Source of the DNA: Archilochus colubris | Taxonomy: Eukaryota; Chordata; Aves; Apodiformes; Trochilidae | NCBI GenBank assembly: GCA_023079485.1 | Contig: CM041090.1 | Coordinates: forward strand, 40,304,874-40,368,873 | Length of the DNA: 64,000 bases | Direction of reading: 5' to 3' | In this document: piece after piece, positions 22,484 to 34,600 of the stretch | Layout of the letters: every line of letters begins with the position of its first letter | Position numbering within the stretch: position 1 is the first letter of the stretch | The notes under the pieces: generated by a model | Seen by the model: only the letters and a program-made list of their open reading frames with translations | Told to the model about the DNA's origin: nothing | Database searches by the model: none | Program-made: the position numbers and the translations under genes

Positions 22484-25349
22484 TGAAAATTATCATTCAC
22501 TTATTTAACCTCACAAGATAAAGCAGGGCAGGGGCTGGGAGAAGCAAGCAGAGAAGTTTTGGGGCTGCAGGCAAGGATGAGGAATCTTCTGGGACAGGGA
22601 TGAGGAACCCCCTGGGACAGGGTGGCTTTGTGGGGCAGTGTGGGATGGAGGAGGGGTAATTAATGAAATCCCCCTCCAGCCTTTCGTGTTTTGGTTTGTC
22701 TCTTTTTTTCTCTCTCTCCAGAGGGTCTGTCCTGTTTAGAAATAAGCCTCCAGGTTATTTCCAGACCTCAGGAGGAGCATTTCAAGTATTGCCTTTGTCG
22801 TGATGCTGAGTTTCTTCTGTGCTTTCCAGGGTTGTCTATTCAAGCTGGTGCTTGTGGTGGGGAAAAAGAGGTGCATCTGCAAGAGGTTTTCTGTTCTCTG
22901 CCCCTCCATTATTTTTTTAGGGGTGGGATTGGGAAGGAGCCTCCCTGGTTTTGTGATCCTGGGAAAATCTGCTCTCACTGGGATGAAAAAATAGTCAGCT
23001 TGGAAGTATGTACAGCTAAAAAAAAAACCCAAAAAACCCCAAACCAAACCCAAAACAACCCAGATGGGTGTAACAATCAAATCTGTAAAAGAAATATCTG
23101 TTATTAAGGTGACTCTGCCCCTGGGATGCTGGAGATGCCTCATCCTTGAACCCATGGCAGATGCCTCCTGCCCAGCTGTGCTGCTTCTGACTTCACCTTG
23201 TGCCTTCTTTGTGCTCCCAAGGCCACTGTGGATTTTTGTGCTCTCTGCCATGAAGCTCAAATCCCCAAAATTCTTTCTCAGAGCACCCAGGACCCTGCTG
23301 CTGCTCAGCAAGATTGCTCAGGTAGGTGGAGAACAAGGAATGCTGCTGCCCAGAGGTGGGAGAATTACCAACCCAACCCAATGGAAACGTGGCCAGTTTG
23401 GTGGTCAGGCTTTGGAGGAGATGGGAGGAACCTGGGGGGAACCTGGGAGGAACGTGGCAGATGCTCAGAGCACCCAAGAGGGAAGAGCTGGAAGCCAGGG
23501 TGGAGCTGGAGTGTCCATGGGTGCTGTGGGGGGGGGTCTGTTGTCCATATCTGAGCCAGGCAGAGCACCCATCACCTCTTCTTTCTGAGCAGCTTTGCAT
23601 TCCAGTTGGGTGTCAAGTCAGTCAGGGCTCAGTAGTTGAGAGGACAGAAACCATAAAAGCTCCTCTGGGTCAGTCTGGAGCTGGGCTGTTGAGAGGGCCA
23701 GCAAATAAACCACAGTATCCAAAGAGTTTTTACTGAAATACCCCAAAAATATAATCAGCACCTTTTGTTAATTAATGAATTTATTTTTAAGCAACTTTCA
23801 TTTGTGTGTTTCTGGTGCTGGGGCTTTGCAAGGGAGAGTGACCTGTCCCACATGGCCTCTGTTTGCTCTGCTTCTCCATGCTGAGGTTGCAACAGAGCCC
23901 CAGAGGTGAAGGATCCCCCGGGCAAGTGCCTGAACTGAGCAGCACCAGCCTGGCAACCCTTTAAAAAAATGTTGTGGGGAAATTCAGTGGTGCTGAGGTA
24001 TGAATCCCACCAAGGGAGCAATTCCTGGCTGGGTTCCCACCACCCAACCTTTACCTGTGACCTGGGGAGCTCTTTACTGGGTGCTATGGGAGGGTGTTGG
24101 TTCTGCTCCTCTGTCCTGTCCTGTAAGGACCCTTATTCCCTGCCAGCATCCCACCCTTCCCCTGGAGAAGCTTTCCCACTCCACATGCCATGTCCTGAGC
24201 TCCTTTGTCCTGCAGCACCCATGGGAGCTGGGGAGCAGCTGGAGGAGGTGACCTCTCCAGCTCCATCTGCAGTGCTTCAGTGAGTAGAAAAAAAAAAGGC
24301 AAAACTTATTTTTCCCATATAATTAATGCCATCAGCATCCAGCTTTAGCAATGGCCTATGGGCAGATTGTCCAACAAATAGCTGGGAACCTGTGGGAGAG
24401 AGGTAGGAGCTCTGGTTTTGAGGTTATGGAAGGTGACAGCTCTGAGCACTGTGTACATCCTTCCTGTGGGATCCCAAATCCAGGGGTTTGCCAGCCTGGG
24501 GTCATGTACAGGTTTGGAATGGACTGGATTCCAGGTTCTGGCCTGGAATTCCTTCTCTGAACATCTCCAGTTCTCCTCACCTGGGGGGGTAAACCTGGAG
24601 GGAACTGGAGAATCCATCCCAAGGAGCCAACGGAGCTGGAGGAGGGAAGGAAAGGAAAGGATTTTGTAGGGATCCAGCTGCAGGGGGTGGGGGTTGCAAA
24701 GCTCCAAGGGCTGAGTCCTCCTGGGTCCCCTCCTCTGCAGCTGCCTGCTGGGGACACACAGTCTGTGGCTCCCTCTGCTGAGCCCCGAGAGGACCAAAAG
24801 CTTTCACCGAGGCTGGAAAAGGTTTTTGGGAAGGTCAGGGATGGAGATTGACCAGGCTGGAGACATGGGGGGGTGGGACAAGGACACCCATCCCCTCAGC
24901 TGCATCCCACTGCCCCGAGAGGGCACCAACCAGAGCTACCTCTTCCCTGGGATGGAGCTGGGGCTGATGTGCTAAAAACCAGGGGCTAAACAGGTTTTTT
25001 TTTAAACATTTTTTATTAAAAATTGACCAGAAAAAAAAATTTTATGCAGGAAAATGGAGATTCTGGCTGAGCTGGGACACTTATCCTCTTACAGCCTTGC
25101 TCGGGGGGGGTATTCATTGAGAGAAAAGGGGGAAAAAAAAAATAATTTTGCTCCTCCAGGCACCCCTGAGCTGTCAGCACAGCTCTGCTGCCCACCCTGG
25201 CCCTGCCCATGCTGGGCTTTGGGGTCCTGGCTCATCAGGACCATCCCGTGGCCCTTCATCCCCAGCTGCTCCTTCAGGGGTGAAGCAGCAGCCAGGGCAG
25301 CTCTGGGACCCTCACCCCAAAAACCTGCACAGGGATGGGCCTGGTGTGG

Positions 25350-25926
25350 GCAGCAGGAGCAGGGCAGGGATCATCCCCCTGTGCTGGGCACTGGGGAGGC
25401 TGCACCCCAAATCCTGGGCTCAGTTCTGGGCCCCTGAGGCCAAGAAGGACATTGAGGGGCTGGAGTGTGTCCAGAGAAGGGAATGGAGCTGGGGAAGGGT
25501 CTGGAGCAGAAGTCTGCCCAGGAGCAGCTGAGGGAGCTGGGGGTGTTGATCCTGGAGCAGAGGAGGCTGAGGGGAGACCTTCTGGCTCTCTGCAACCCCC
25601 TGAGAGGAGGTTGGAGCCAGGGGGGGTCGGGCTCTGCTCCCAAGGAACAAGGGATGGGAGAAGAGGAACTTTGGGCCTCAAGTTGTGCCAGGGGAGGTTT
25701 AGGTTGGAGCTGGGGAAGAATTTCTCCCTGGCAAGGGTTGTCAGGGCCTGGCCCAGGCTGCCCAGGGCAGGGCTGGAGTCCCCATCATCCCTGGAGGGGT
25801 TTCAGAGCCCTGGAGATGTGGGGATGAGGGACATGGGGCAGGGGTGGCCTTGGCACTGCTGGGGGAAGGGTTGGACTGGATGATTTTAAAAGTCTTTTCT
25901 GACCAAAATGATTCCATGATTCTATG
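25350..25926 (+). mobile_element. CR1 LINE 3' fragment
   Basis: It runs through 'gctcagttctgggcccctga', 'ggagctgggggtgttgatcc', 'catcatccctggaggggttt' and 'ggttggactggatga', ending ATGATTCCATGATTCTATGG. The left end is approximate. It is closely related to the copies at 48016-48296 and 59435-59722. Confidence 0.92.
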
Positions 25927-26904
25927 GATGTAGGAAATCCATTCTGATCCCATGGCAGGACCTGTGACCCCAGGGTGCCTGTGGGGACTGCCCAGCCCAG
26001 GTGGCCCAGCAGCTGAACAGTATCTTGGCTTTTTCCATGAAATGCTGAGATCCTTCCCAGCAGGGTTGTGCTGTTTGCAGGAACACCCATCCCTTGGGAC
26101 ACCCATCCCTAAGGATGATTTTCCTCCCCAGGAGCTGCTCCACACCATACCCTGCTCATCAGAAGCTGACAGGGCCAGCAGGATGGTGACACTGCTGGTG
26201 ACATGGCCTGGGGCATTCTGGGGATTAGGCATGTGGTTTGGTGTCATTTGGGAGTGGGTGCTTGGCTGGCACTGCTTCTTCTGTGCAGCCTCAGCCAACA
26301 GCCTTGGGGAAGTAATTATTCTTTGAATTTGAGGAGCAATTCTGGGAAAGTCCTCTCCATCCTGAGTGAAAAACTTCCCTGGAATGGGAAGTACCCTGTG
26401 GGGTACACACAGAAAAGAGGCTCCTTATATAACCTGGGCTCATCCCATGTCCTGTGGTGGACACCAGAACACCCCAGCAGCTGCCAAGGTAGTGGCAGCC
26501 CCAACCATGTGGCTGCTGTGGACTTTTCAGCTCCTCAAGCACTAATTTTCCATCCCAGGGCCAATGGATTTTGTTTCCTTTTTCCCTTTTTTCTTTTCTA
26601 CCAGTCCAAGAAACCTGCCCCTTCCCACCCAGGCAGTAGAAACACATCCATGGAAAGGCAAATGGAAGGAAATGGGGCTGGGCTGGGCTTGAGGAGATGT
26701 TTTTGGGTTTTTTTCAACTGTATAAGGAGGGCTCAGGCACAGTGCGTGCAGGGAGCCACAGCCCATGTGGGTGATCTCCTGGGCAGTGTAATTTGGGGGG
26801 GACCCAAAGCCACCATCAAGCTTTCCCTCCTGGGGTGGCCCTGCCCAGGGGCTCAGGAGCATCTTTAAATAGCAGAGACCTGAGGACACGTGTGGGGGTT
26901 TCAT

Positions 26905-27245
26905 CAGAGAATCACAGGCTCGTTTGAGATGGGAGGGACCTTAAAGCTCCTCCATTGCCACCCCCCTGCCATGGTCAGGGACACCTCCCACCAGCCCAGG
27001 TTGCTCCAAGCCCCATCCAACCTGGGCTGAGACACTGCCAGGGATGGGGCAGCCACAGCTTCTCTGGGAAACCTGGCACAGGGGCTCAGCATGCTCAAAT
27101 TCAAGAATTTCTTCCTCCCATCTCATCTCCATCTGCCTTCTTTCAGTTAAAAAACATTCCCCTTCATCCTCTCCATCCCATCCCTCCCTGCCCTTGTTCC
27201 CAGTCCCTCCTCAGCTTTACTGAAGCCCCTTTAAGCCCTGGAAGG
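26905..27245 (-). mobile_element. CR1 LINE fragment, first of a pair
   Basis: The inverse CR1 3' end (AGAATCACAGGCTCG, then 'gccatggtcagggacacctcc' and 'ggcagccacagcttctctgg') runs on to 'cccctttaagccctggaagg'. Confidence 0.9.
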
Positions 27246-27317
27246 CTGTTCCCCTGAAGATGTTTTCAGTATTTTCATGGAGTTGTTTAAAGTTTAAAAT
27301 GCTGGGAACTTGGGCAG

Positions 27318-27642
27318 AAACAAACCTTCTTCCCATCTCATCTCCATCTCTCTTCCATCTGGAAACCCTTCCCCCTCATCCCATCCCTCCCTGCCCTTGT
27401 CCCCAGTCCCTCCCCAGCTTTCCTGGAGCCCCTTCAGGCACTGGAAGGTGCTCTAAGGTCTCCCCATTGCAGCCTTCTCTTCTCCAGCCTCAACACCCCC
27501 AACTCTCTCAGCCTGGCTCCAGAGCAGAGCTGCTCCAGCCCTCCCAGCAGCTCCAGGGCCTCCTCTGGACTCACTCCAACACCTCCATCTCCTTCTGGCC
27601 TTGGGGACCCCAGAACTGGACCCAGCACTACAAGGAAGGGAT
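27318..27642 (-). mobile_element. CR1 LINE fragment, second of a pair
   Basis: It starts inside the element at 'cttcccatctcatctcc', repeating the last part of the preceding CR1, and goes on through 'cttctcttctccagcctcaa' to 'ccagaactggacccagcac'. The pair is either two insertions or one CR1 with an internal duplication. Confidence 0.88.
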
Positions 27643-27852
27643 GAACACCAGCCCCATGTTTAAAACCCCCACCCTGGCTCCAGGCTTGTCCCTTCCTCAG
27701 CCTCTGCTGCCCCAGCCTTGAAGCAGCTCCAGCCCCAATTCTTTGTGATTTCAAAAGAAAAAATCCCATTATCTAAACAGCTCCCAGGGTGTGGGCATCC
27801 CAAAGGGACAGGGTAGGGGCCGCACGGGGAATGCCAAACTCATTCCATGGGC

Positions 27853-27858
27853 TTTATT
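27853..27858 (-). terminator. SAMD4A: SAMD4A poly(A) signal (AATAAA), probable
   Basis: AATAAA on the - strand lies about 3.8 kb after the SAMD4A stop and just before the repeat-rich intergenic region. The sequence upstream (in mRNA sense) is free of CR1, as expected of a conserved 3'UTR. The motif is seen; its use is inferred. Confidence 0.6.
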
Positions 27859-28526
27859 TCAAGATAAGAAACCCCCTGCAGAACCTCACAGCTCCTCCTC
27901 CCCCTCTGGAGCACTCAGGGATTTTTAAATTCTATTTTTATCTATTTTTTTTTTTGCAAGCCTGAGGCCATCTGCCAAGCTGAGTGTAAATAAGGAGGCA
28001 CCACACCCCAGTGTTACAAAACCTTGTATTAATCACCTCCCTTCACTGTCAGTATAATGTTGATATGAAATATAGCCATGGTTCCTCATTACACGGGAGG
28101 AAATGAGTAATAAATACATTGGAGCGAGTGGAAACCACGAGGGGCTTTGCACTGGGAACAACATTGGTGGAAAACTGTACACTTGCAATAGACCAGCATC
28201 TCCAAACATGAGTATTTCTTTATATCAGGAAGCTTTTACATGTAACAGACATGCTATTTCCATAGAGAACCAGAAAAACCAAAAAAAAAACCCCAAAAAA
28301 ACCCCATCCAAAAATGATTTAAAAAATATGCATTGCTCAGCAACATTAACTAGGCAAAAATAGTTCTTTGTGCACTAAATTTGTACAGAAAACCCAGGAC
28401 TAAAGGCATGCATGTACAATAAAAGGCTGCCCAGGAACAGCATGCAACAGAAAAGAGTTCAAAGCTTTTTTTTCTTTTTTTTTTTTTTTTTTTTAAAGTA
28501 AGCTTACAATATGCATAAATACATAA

Positions 28527-28553
28527 GGGTTTTATATATATATATATATATAT
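28527..28553. repeat. (TA)n microsatellite
   Basis: About 12 TA dinucleotides within the predicted SAMD4A 3'UTR. Confidence 0.85.
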
Positions 28554-28593
28554 TAATAAGGGAGGAAGTATTCTGTTTAATATTAACATTCCT

Positions 28594-28625
<32 letters not shown>

Positions 28626-31496
28626 TTCCTATTCCTCCCAGAGGAATACACATTCACCTTTAAGTAAAGATAAAGGAATACAAAAAATAAAACTCACTTT
28701 GCAAACTCTGATGACTCGTATAAAATCAACTTTTTTTTTTTGTTTGTTTTCTATTTTTTTTTTAACTCTTCTTCTTTTAATTTTTTTTTTTTTATTATTC
28801 TTTTATTTCTTTAGTGTTCACCCTCGCTGTGTGCAAATCATAGAACATCTGCAGGACCCACATTTCCCATCAGGCACATTCAGAAAAGCCAAACCTGGGG
28901 CACAGCTGCACCCCGACACGGAGAAAGGTGACAACAGAAAGAGTTTCCCTAAGTGCTGACCAACCTCGAGCCTCACCCTGCCTCTAAATCACAGTTTCTA
29001 TATTTATTTTATTTTATTATTTTCTGTTTTTCCTGCTGGATGCTGGCCGGGCTTTACCACAACCCTCTCTCAGCTTCTACCCCTTCGGATTAATTATTTT
29101 TTTTTAATGAGCTGAGCAATTAAACCCAGCTCAGGGCTTATCCCTGGGGAAGAACACCCCCAAATCCTTAAGGGGGGGGATTTTTTTTGTTTGTTTTTCC
29201 TGGGGAGCATCCACAGCCCCAAGGACACTTGGGCTGCTCTCCCCCCCCCCAGCTGCAGCCGGGGACGGCTCAGGGGATCAGCACCAGTAAAAGGTCCCCA
29301 GTGGGTGCTGGGTGGGTTGGGGGGGGAGCAGGGGCTGCCTGGGATGGGTGGGGGGGTCACGGGGAAGGGGGGGAGATGCCCACCCACCAACTCCCTCCCC
29401 GTGGTACAGAAAAAGTAGCAGGGGGGTTGAATACAAAAAAAGAAAGGCACTGCCGCGTTATTACTAAGGATTGGACTTCACAGCCTCACTCATGCAACTG
29501 GTGGTTTTGGTTTGGTTTTTTTTTTTCCTTTTTATAAATATATTTAATATTTTTTTGTCTTTTTTTTTCTTTTTTTTTTTTCTCTTTTAAACCTCCTTTC
29601 CCTGGAGCTTTGCTGCCTGCACTCAGCACAGGCTTCTCCAGAGCCAGGATGGATTTCCCGAACGCAACTGAAGCCACAGTTATTATTTGTTGTTTGTGGT
29701 TGGTTTGGTTTCTTTTTCTTTAAGCTTTTTAAAAAAAAAACAAACCAACCAACCAACAACCTCAAAAAACAAACCCACAAGAAACAGCAAACACAACTAA
29801 GGAGCTATTTAACCTGTACACTGTCAATGGAAAATAAGCTTTTTTTTTTTCCCTCTTCTTTTTAACAAAAGGAAAACAAAAACCACCCCACAATTGAGTT
29901 ATTTGGTGGTTGTTAATAACAGACATTATCATGGTTACCAGCCATAGCAAGTTAATAGGTAATATATCCAAAATAACATCTCCTGAACAATCAGATAACC
30001 TCTGTTTCTACAGCCAGCAAAAGGAAGAAATAGAATTTCAGCTCCGTAAATACATTGTGGCCTCCCCTGGGGAAGGCTCCTGCTATGGCAGCTGTGGCCA
30101 CACCTTGGTTTCACCCAACCTGGGGGTGCTCAGGGGGGGGTGACCCAGGTCCCAAGCCCCCCACTTGCCTCCCACTTCACCTTCACCTCCTCACATCACC
30201 TCCCAACCAACCTCCCTTACTTTTAGGGTTTCCCTTCTCCACTTCCCCCACACCCTCCCCATCTCATGCCTGCTGGGAAACGGGACACCTGAGGAACAGC
30301 AAACAGAAAACATGGTATTTGGCACTTTTTTCTTTTTTTTTTTTTTTCTTTTTTGTATGAAAAATGACTGAAAAATGCTGCGTGGCAAATGGATTCACAC
30401 ATCTCCCATGGATGCTCCCATCGGTGCTCAGGGCCAAGACAATCTGGGGGATACTTCTGCAAACCCCTCCCCACACACCCCCAATCAGTTCCCTTCATTA
30501 ATTAATTCTAAATTTATTCTTAGTCCATCAGAGAACTGGGAGCAGTGAAGCCAGTGCTATGCTGAGCATCACCCATGGGTATTTCTTTTTCTTTTCTATC
30601 CCTGATCCTGTTTTTGCCTATTTAATGCCCTCAGACCCGATTTATATTGGTATTTATATCTTATTTATTCTATGTGTGTTATTTTGGTGCCCTTTGGGGG
30701 CTGTTTTTTTATTTAGCTGGCTCCCAAGTTTCTCCTTCACCCCTCATCAGGACAGCAAAGCCCCTTGCTGATGGATTTGGGCTGCAAGCTGAAGGGGGGG
30801 GGGGAAAACTTAGGAAGGGAGAGGATGTGTAAAGCCAAACTGCAGCAATCTTCCTGGTACCCACTCAGCCAAAAAGACACCCAAAATACCCCCAGCATCC
30901 CTCCTCCTTTCACCAACATCCCCTGGGACACCTCTGCCAGGTGAGATGTCCCCATCCCACCCCCCACATCCCTGCACCCCCTGTGCTGCCCAGACACAGC
31001 AGATGCTCTTGGCTCAACCAAAGGGACATTTTTGGGGGGTTATTATTATGATTATTATTATTTTTAAACTCTAGGCTTGCCAGGCCAGTCCATGCCTGGC
31101 TGCAGTGAAACTCAAGGGATGGGACCACAGGCCCTGAAGTCCTCACTGGGATGGGCAAATCCTCCCCAAAAAGGGTTTTTTTTTTTTTTGGTCACACACC
31201 CCCATGTGGTATTCAATACTCATTTTTAACCAGAAACCAGGTTTCCCCACGGTGCTGGGGTGAACCCTCCGTTGTCAACACTCTCCTGCTGTGTCCCCTC
31301 CACCCCCTCCCTATGCTTTTTTTTTGGTTTTTTTTGCTTTTCTTGGTTTTTTGCTTTGTTTCCCTCCCTCCCTCCCCTTTCCCTACCCCCCCACCCCATA
31401 GCATGGATGTAATAAATGACAACACAAATTCCAAGTCTAATGATATGTTCACAAGGACAATCTACACATTCACAAAAAATTAAAACAGGAGAGAAA

Positions 31497-31545
31497 AGAG
31501 AGAAAGAGAGAGAAGAAAGAGAGGAGAGAGAGGAGGAAGGATGCA
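31497..31545. repeat. GA-rich low-complexity tract
   Basis: A purine-only or near-purine tract of GAGA/GAAA units, about 100 nt into the SAMD4A 3'UTR (CT-rich in the mRNA). Confidence 0.8.
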
Positions 31546-31641
31546 AAGCTGTCTCTGAGGCTCCCTCTGAGCCCCGACCTCGCCGCTGGACCCGCAGCAG
31601 TTGTTGTCCCGGCCAGCGGCCCCGCCCCGTCCCGACACCTT

Positions 31642-31670
31642 CTAGATCGTGGAGGTTCGGTCCACACCAT
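31642..31670 (-). CDS. SAMD4A: SAMD4A terminal coding exon
   Basis: Only 29 nt are coding: (D)GVDRTSTI followed by TAG at 31644-31642. The acceptor reads TCACTTACAG. The split Asp codon joins the G ending the previous exon to AT here. The conserved C-terminal peptide makes this tiny exon certain. Confidence 0.97.
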
Positions 31671-34600
31671 CTGTAAGTGAGAAGAAAAGACTTAGGAACA
31701 GCCCCCCTCGCTTTCCCCCCCCCGAGCTGGGGATGGTGGGAGATGGACCCCCAGAGCATCCCCCACCCTGCTACTCATGCACCGATGGGACCATCACCAC
31801 CCCCATCACCCCCCCTGCCACTCATCCCCATCTCCCCAGAAGGGTGCAGAAGGGTTTTGGGGGGTCAGCATTCTGCTGGTGCCTCTGTGCCACCATCTGT
31901 CCTCACCGCACAGCAGCCCCCCTCCCCCCAAACCCCGAGTTGCCATCCCAGCACTGGGCCAGACCCTCTGCAGTGTCCCCAAGGAACCTTTCCCAACATC
32001 AGAGGGGGGGTTGGGGGCAGCTGGGACTTGGCACAAAGTGGGTGTGAGTCTGGGACCCCCCCACTATGGTGGGACAAGAATGGGGGGGATGAGGACAAAG
32101 CCCATCCTGGAGGTCCCCCCAGCAACAGGCCATGCAAAATTTTCCTCCATCTGAGGATTATCAGAGGAAAACAAAACCCAGGAGCTGTTTCTACATCCCT
32201 AGAGCCCCTGTCCCCAGTGTCCTGTGACAACATGGATGGGGGCCACAGGGAGAGGGGGGATGCACACCCCATCCCAAAGCTGAACAAACGGCCCCACTGC
32301 CAGCACATTCTCTTCCACCCCCCGAGGCCACCAGCAGCTCTTTTGGGGACACCCATCAGCATTTCCAACCCCACATCCCCCATCCCCAATCCCTGTCCCT
32401 GAGATGAAGAAGCTTGGGGGGAATGTTAAGTCCCAAAAAAACCATCCCTGTGCTTGGCTACCCCAGAGCATCACAACCACCTCCCCCCCCACAGGACTAA
32501 AAACAAACAGGTTTGTTACACCGGAATTTTTTTTTTTTTTTGTGTTGGATTTTTTTTTTTTCCATACCCCAAAGGTTTATTATTATTTTTTTTTTTTTTA
32601 AAGAGCTATTTATAGCACGAGCAGTTTGGAGAGGCTCGGGGTATGTGACCTGGAAAAAAAAATAACTTGGAGGAACAGTACCCTGCAGAGGAACAAGACA
32701 GCTAAGCCTCTCCTGGGCACACGCCGGAGAAACGCTTCGGGTGACAGAAGTGTCCTCGTTTTCCCAGCCGGGGCTGTGGCCGTGGCACTGCCAGGGCCCT
32801 GCTGCCTCTGACAGTCCTCCTTCTGATGTCCCTGTCCCCAGGAGGGGGCTGTCCCATCGCTGCAGGGAGCCCGTGCCAGAGGTGGGATCCCCGCAGCAGC
32901 ATCCTCCCCGAGGGCTCCGCTCCCACCGTCGGACGCAGTCCAGGGGTGAGACCCCAGCTGGATATTGGGGGGTGGGGATGCTCTGGAGAGCTCGTCCAGA
33001 AGACGGAGGAGATGCTTGTCCCATCACCAGGGTGTCCTCCTTCATTCTTGGGGGGGTCTGCTGCATGGCTCAGGGGGCACCGGGTGCTTCTGGTGCTGGT
33101 GCTTTTTGCTGTGCTGGCCTCTCCATCCCGCTGCCGTCGCGTTTTCCAATCTTCCCAACCTGGTTTTCCACCTGGTCCTGCTCCCTCCCCAGTGCCCCCG
33201 GATCTGCCCCAGGCGAGGAGGAGCTGGCACAGCCCCCAGCAAACCCCTGGAGCTGCTGCTTTACCCCCTGGTGCCCCCGGGGCTCCCGCACCCCCCAGCC
33301 AAAACGAGGAGGGACACGGGTGACAAAAAAAAAAAAAAAAAAAAAAAAAGGTAAAACACTCCCAAACCTGCGAAGCGTTGGAGTGCTCCGGTGGTGGCGA
33401 GGGTTTTATGGAGAACTAATAAAACAAACTAGCGAGCTAATGCTAATGATTATTAGCATTATTAACTAGTGGCTAATAAGCACGGACTCCACTCGTGCCG
33501 GGTGCGATCCCTGCGTCCGTTTTTTATCCCTCTGCCTCGGCAGCTTTGCCCAGAGATGTCACCGTCCCCACTCCGACTGCCCTCGGGAGCATTCCCCTCC
33601 CTGGGAGCATCCATCCATCCCATCCCCTCACAGCCACAGCCTGTCCCAGGTTTTGGGGGGTGGGGGGCAGGTGGCAGGGGGCTCGGTGGCATGAACGTGC
33701 TGGAAGAGGCCGAGGAGGAGGGAGTGCTCACCGCTGAGCGCGTGCTCCGTCATGCTCAGGCACAGGGACTCCAGCCTGTTGTTGATGTCAGGTTCAGTCA
33801 CCGGCACCTGGAACTCTGCAAGGATAAAAAGGATGAGAGGAACTCAGTCAGGAGCAGCATGAGGTAGGAATCCACACCAAAGATGGACCATGAGGCTTTT
33901 GAGGCTTTTTTTTTTGGATGAGGGCGTGGAGCGAGAGTGGCTTTAAAAGGAGATGGGAGATGGAGATGGGATGTGAGGATGGAATTGTTTGGGGTGAGGG
34001 TGCTGAGCCCCTGTGCCAGGTTTCCCAGAGAAGCTGTGGCTGCCCCATCCCTGGCAGTGTCTCAGCCCAGGCTGGATGGGGCTTGGAGCAACCTGGGCTG
34101 GTGGGAGGTGTCCCTGACCATGGCAGGGGGGTGGCAATGGATGATTTTTAAGATTCCTTCCAACTCAAACCATTCTAAGATTCTGTGATTCCATGGCACA
34201 GCACCAGAGGTGAGAGCACAGGAAAGTCTCACCATACATTGATAAAAGAAGTCAGACTGGTATCCCCAGGTTGTATTCTGGGCACAGAGGACCAAGACAC
34301 TTGTCCAGCAGATGCATGTCAGAGCCAGGACCCAAATCCTTACCTCTTTAGCTGTGTCTCACTGTTGTCAACTCCAAATGGAGCTGCTACTGCTCCCTCC
34401 AAACCTGGTGCTTCTCATTTCCCTTGCTCAGGGACCTCCAGCAAGAAGAGCTCAAAGCTCTCCTGTTTCTTACCACCAAGGGCTAAAATCTGCAGGGGCT
34501 CCATGGCCTGGCAGCAGAAGGTGGGTGGAAAGGAATGGTTCAGCTTAGCAATGCTGGGCCTGATCCATGCACCATCAAAACACTCCCCTCCTCTGCAGCA

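Larger units (their letters stand above)
20261..27842. other. Intergenic region between convergent GCH1 and SAMD4A
   Basis: The region contains a 33/36-bp minisatellite, CR1 fragments in both orientations (20748-20805, 21318-22107, 22282-22483, 25350-25926, 26905-27245, 27318-27642) and unremarkable unique sequence (22500-25300 and 25930-26900). I recognise no protein gene or structured RNA. Confidence 0.7.
27843..31641 (-). other. SAMD4A: SAMD4A 3'UTR (predicted, about 3.8 kb)
   Basis: This non-coding, CR1-free stretch runs from the SAMD4A stop to the poly(A) signal. In the mRNA sense it holds several A-rich runs (complement of T-rich 28467-28497, 28727-28800, 29515-29582, 30326-30355), a (TA)n run at 28527-28553 and a CT-rich segment opposite 31497-31545. 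AU-rich and A-rich stretches are compatible with post-transcriptional control, but no specific element is demonstrable. Confidence 0.6.

Noticed and set aside
23064..23736. Possible gene in the intergenic segment (several 120-175 codon frames)
   Set aside because: Frames overlap on both strands with similar composition and no family resemblance. Nothing beyond open length supports a gene.
32741..33469. 242-codon open frame on the + strand in the last SAMD4A intron
   Set aside because: GC-rich intronic sequence with overlapping open frames in several phases and homopolymers inside. No family recognised.
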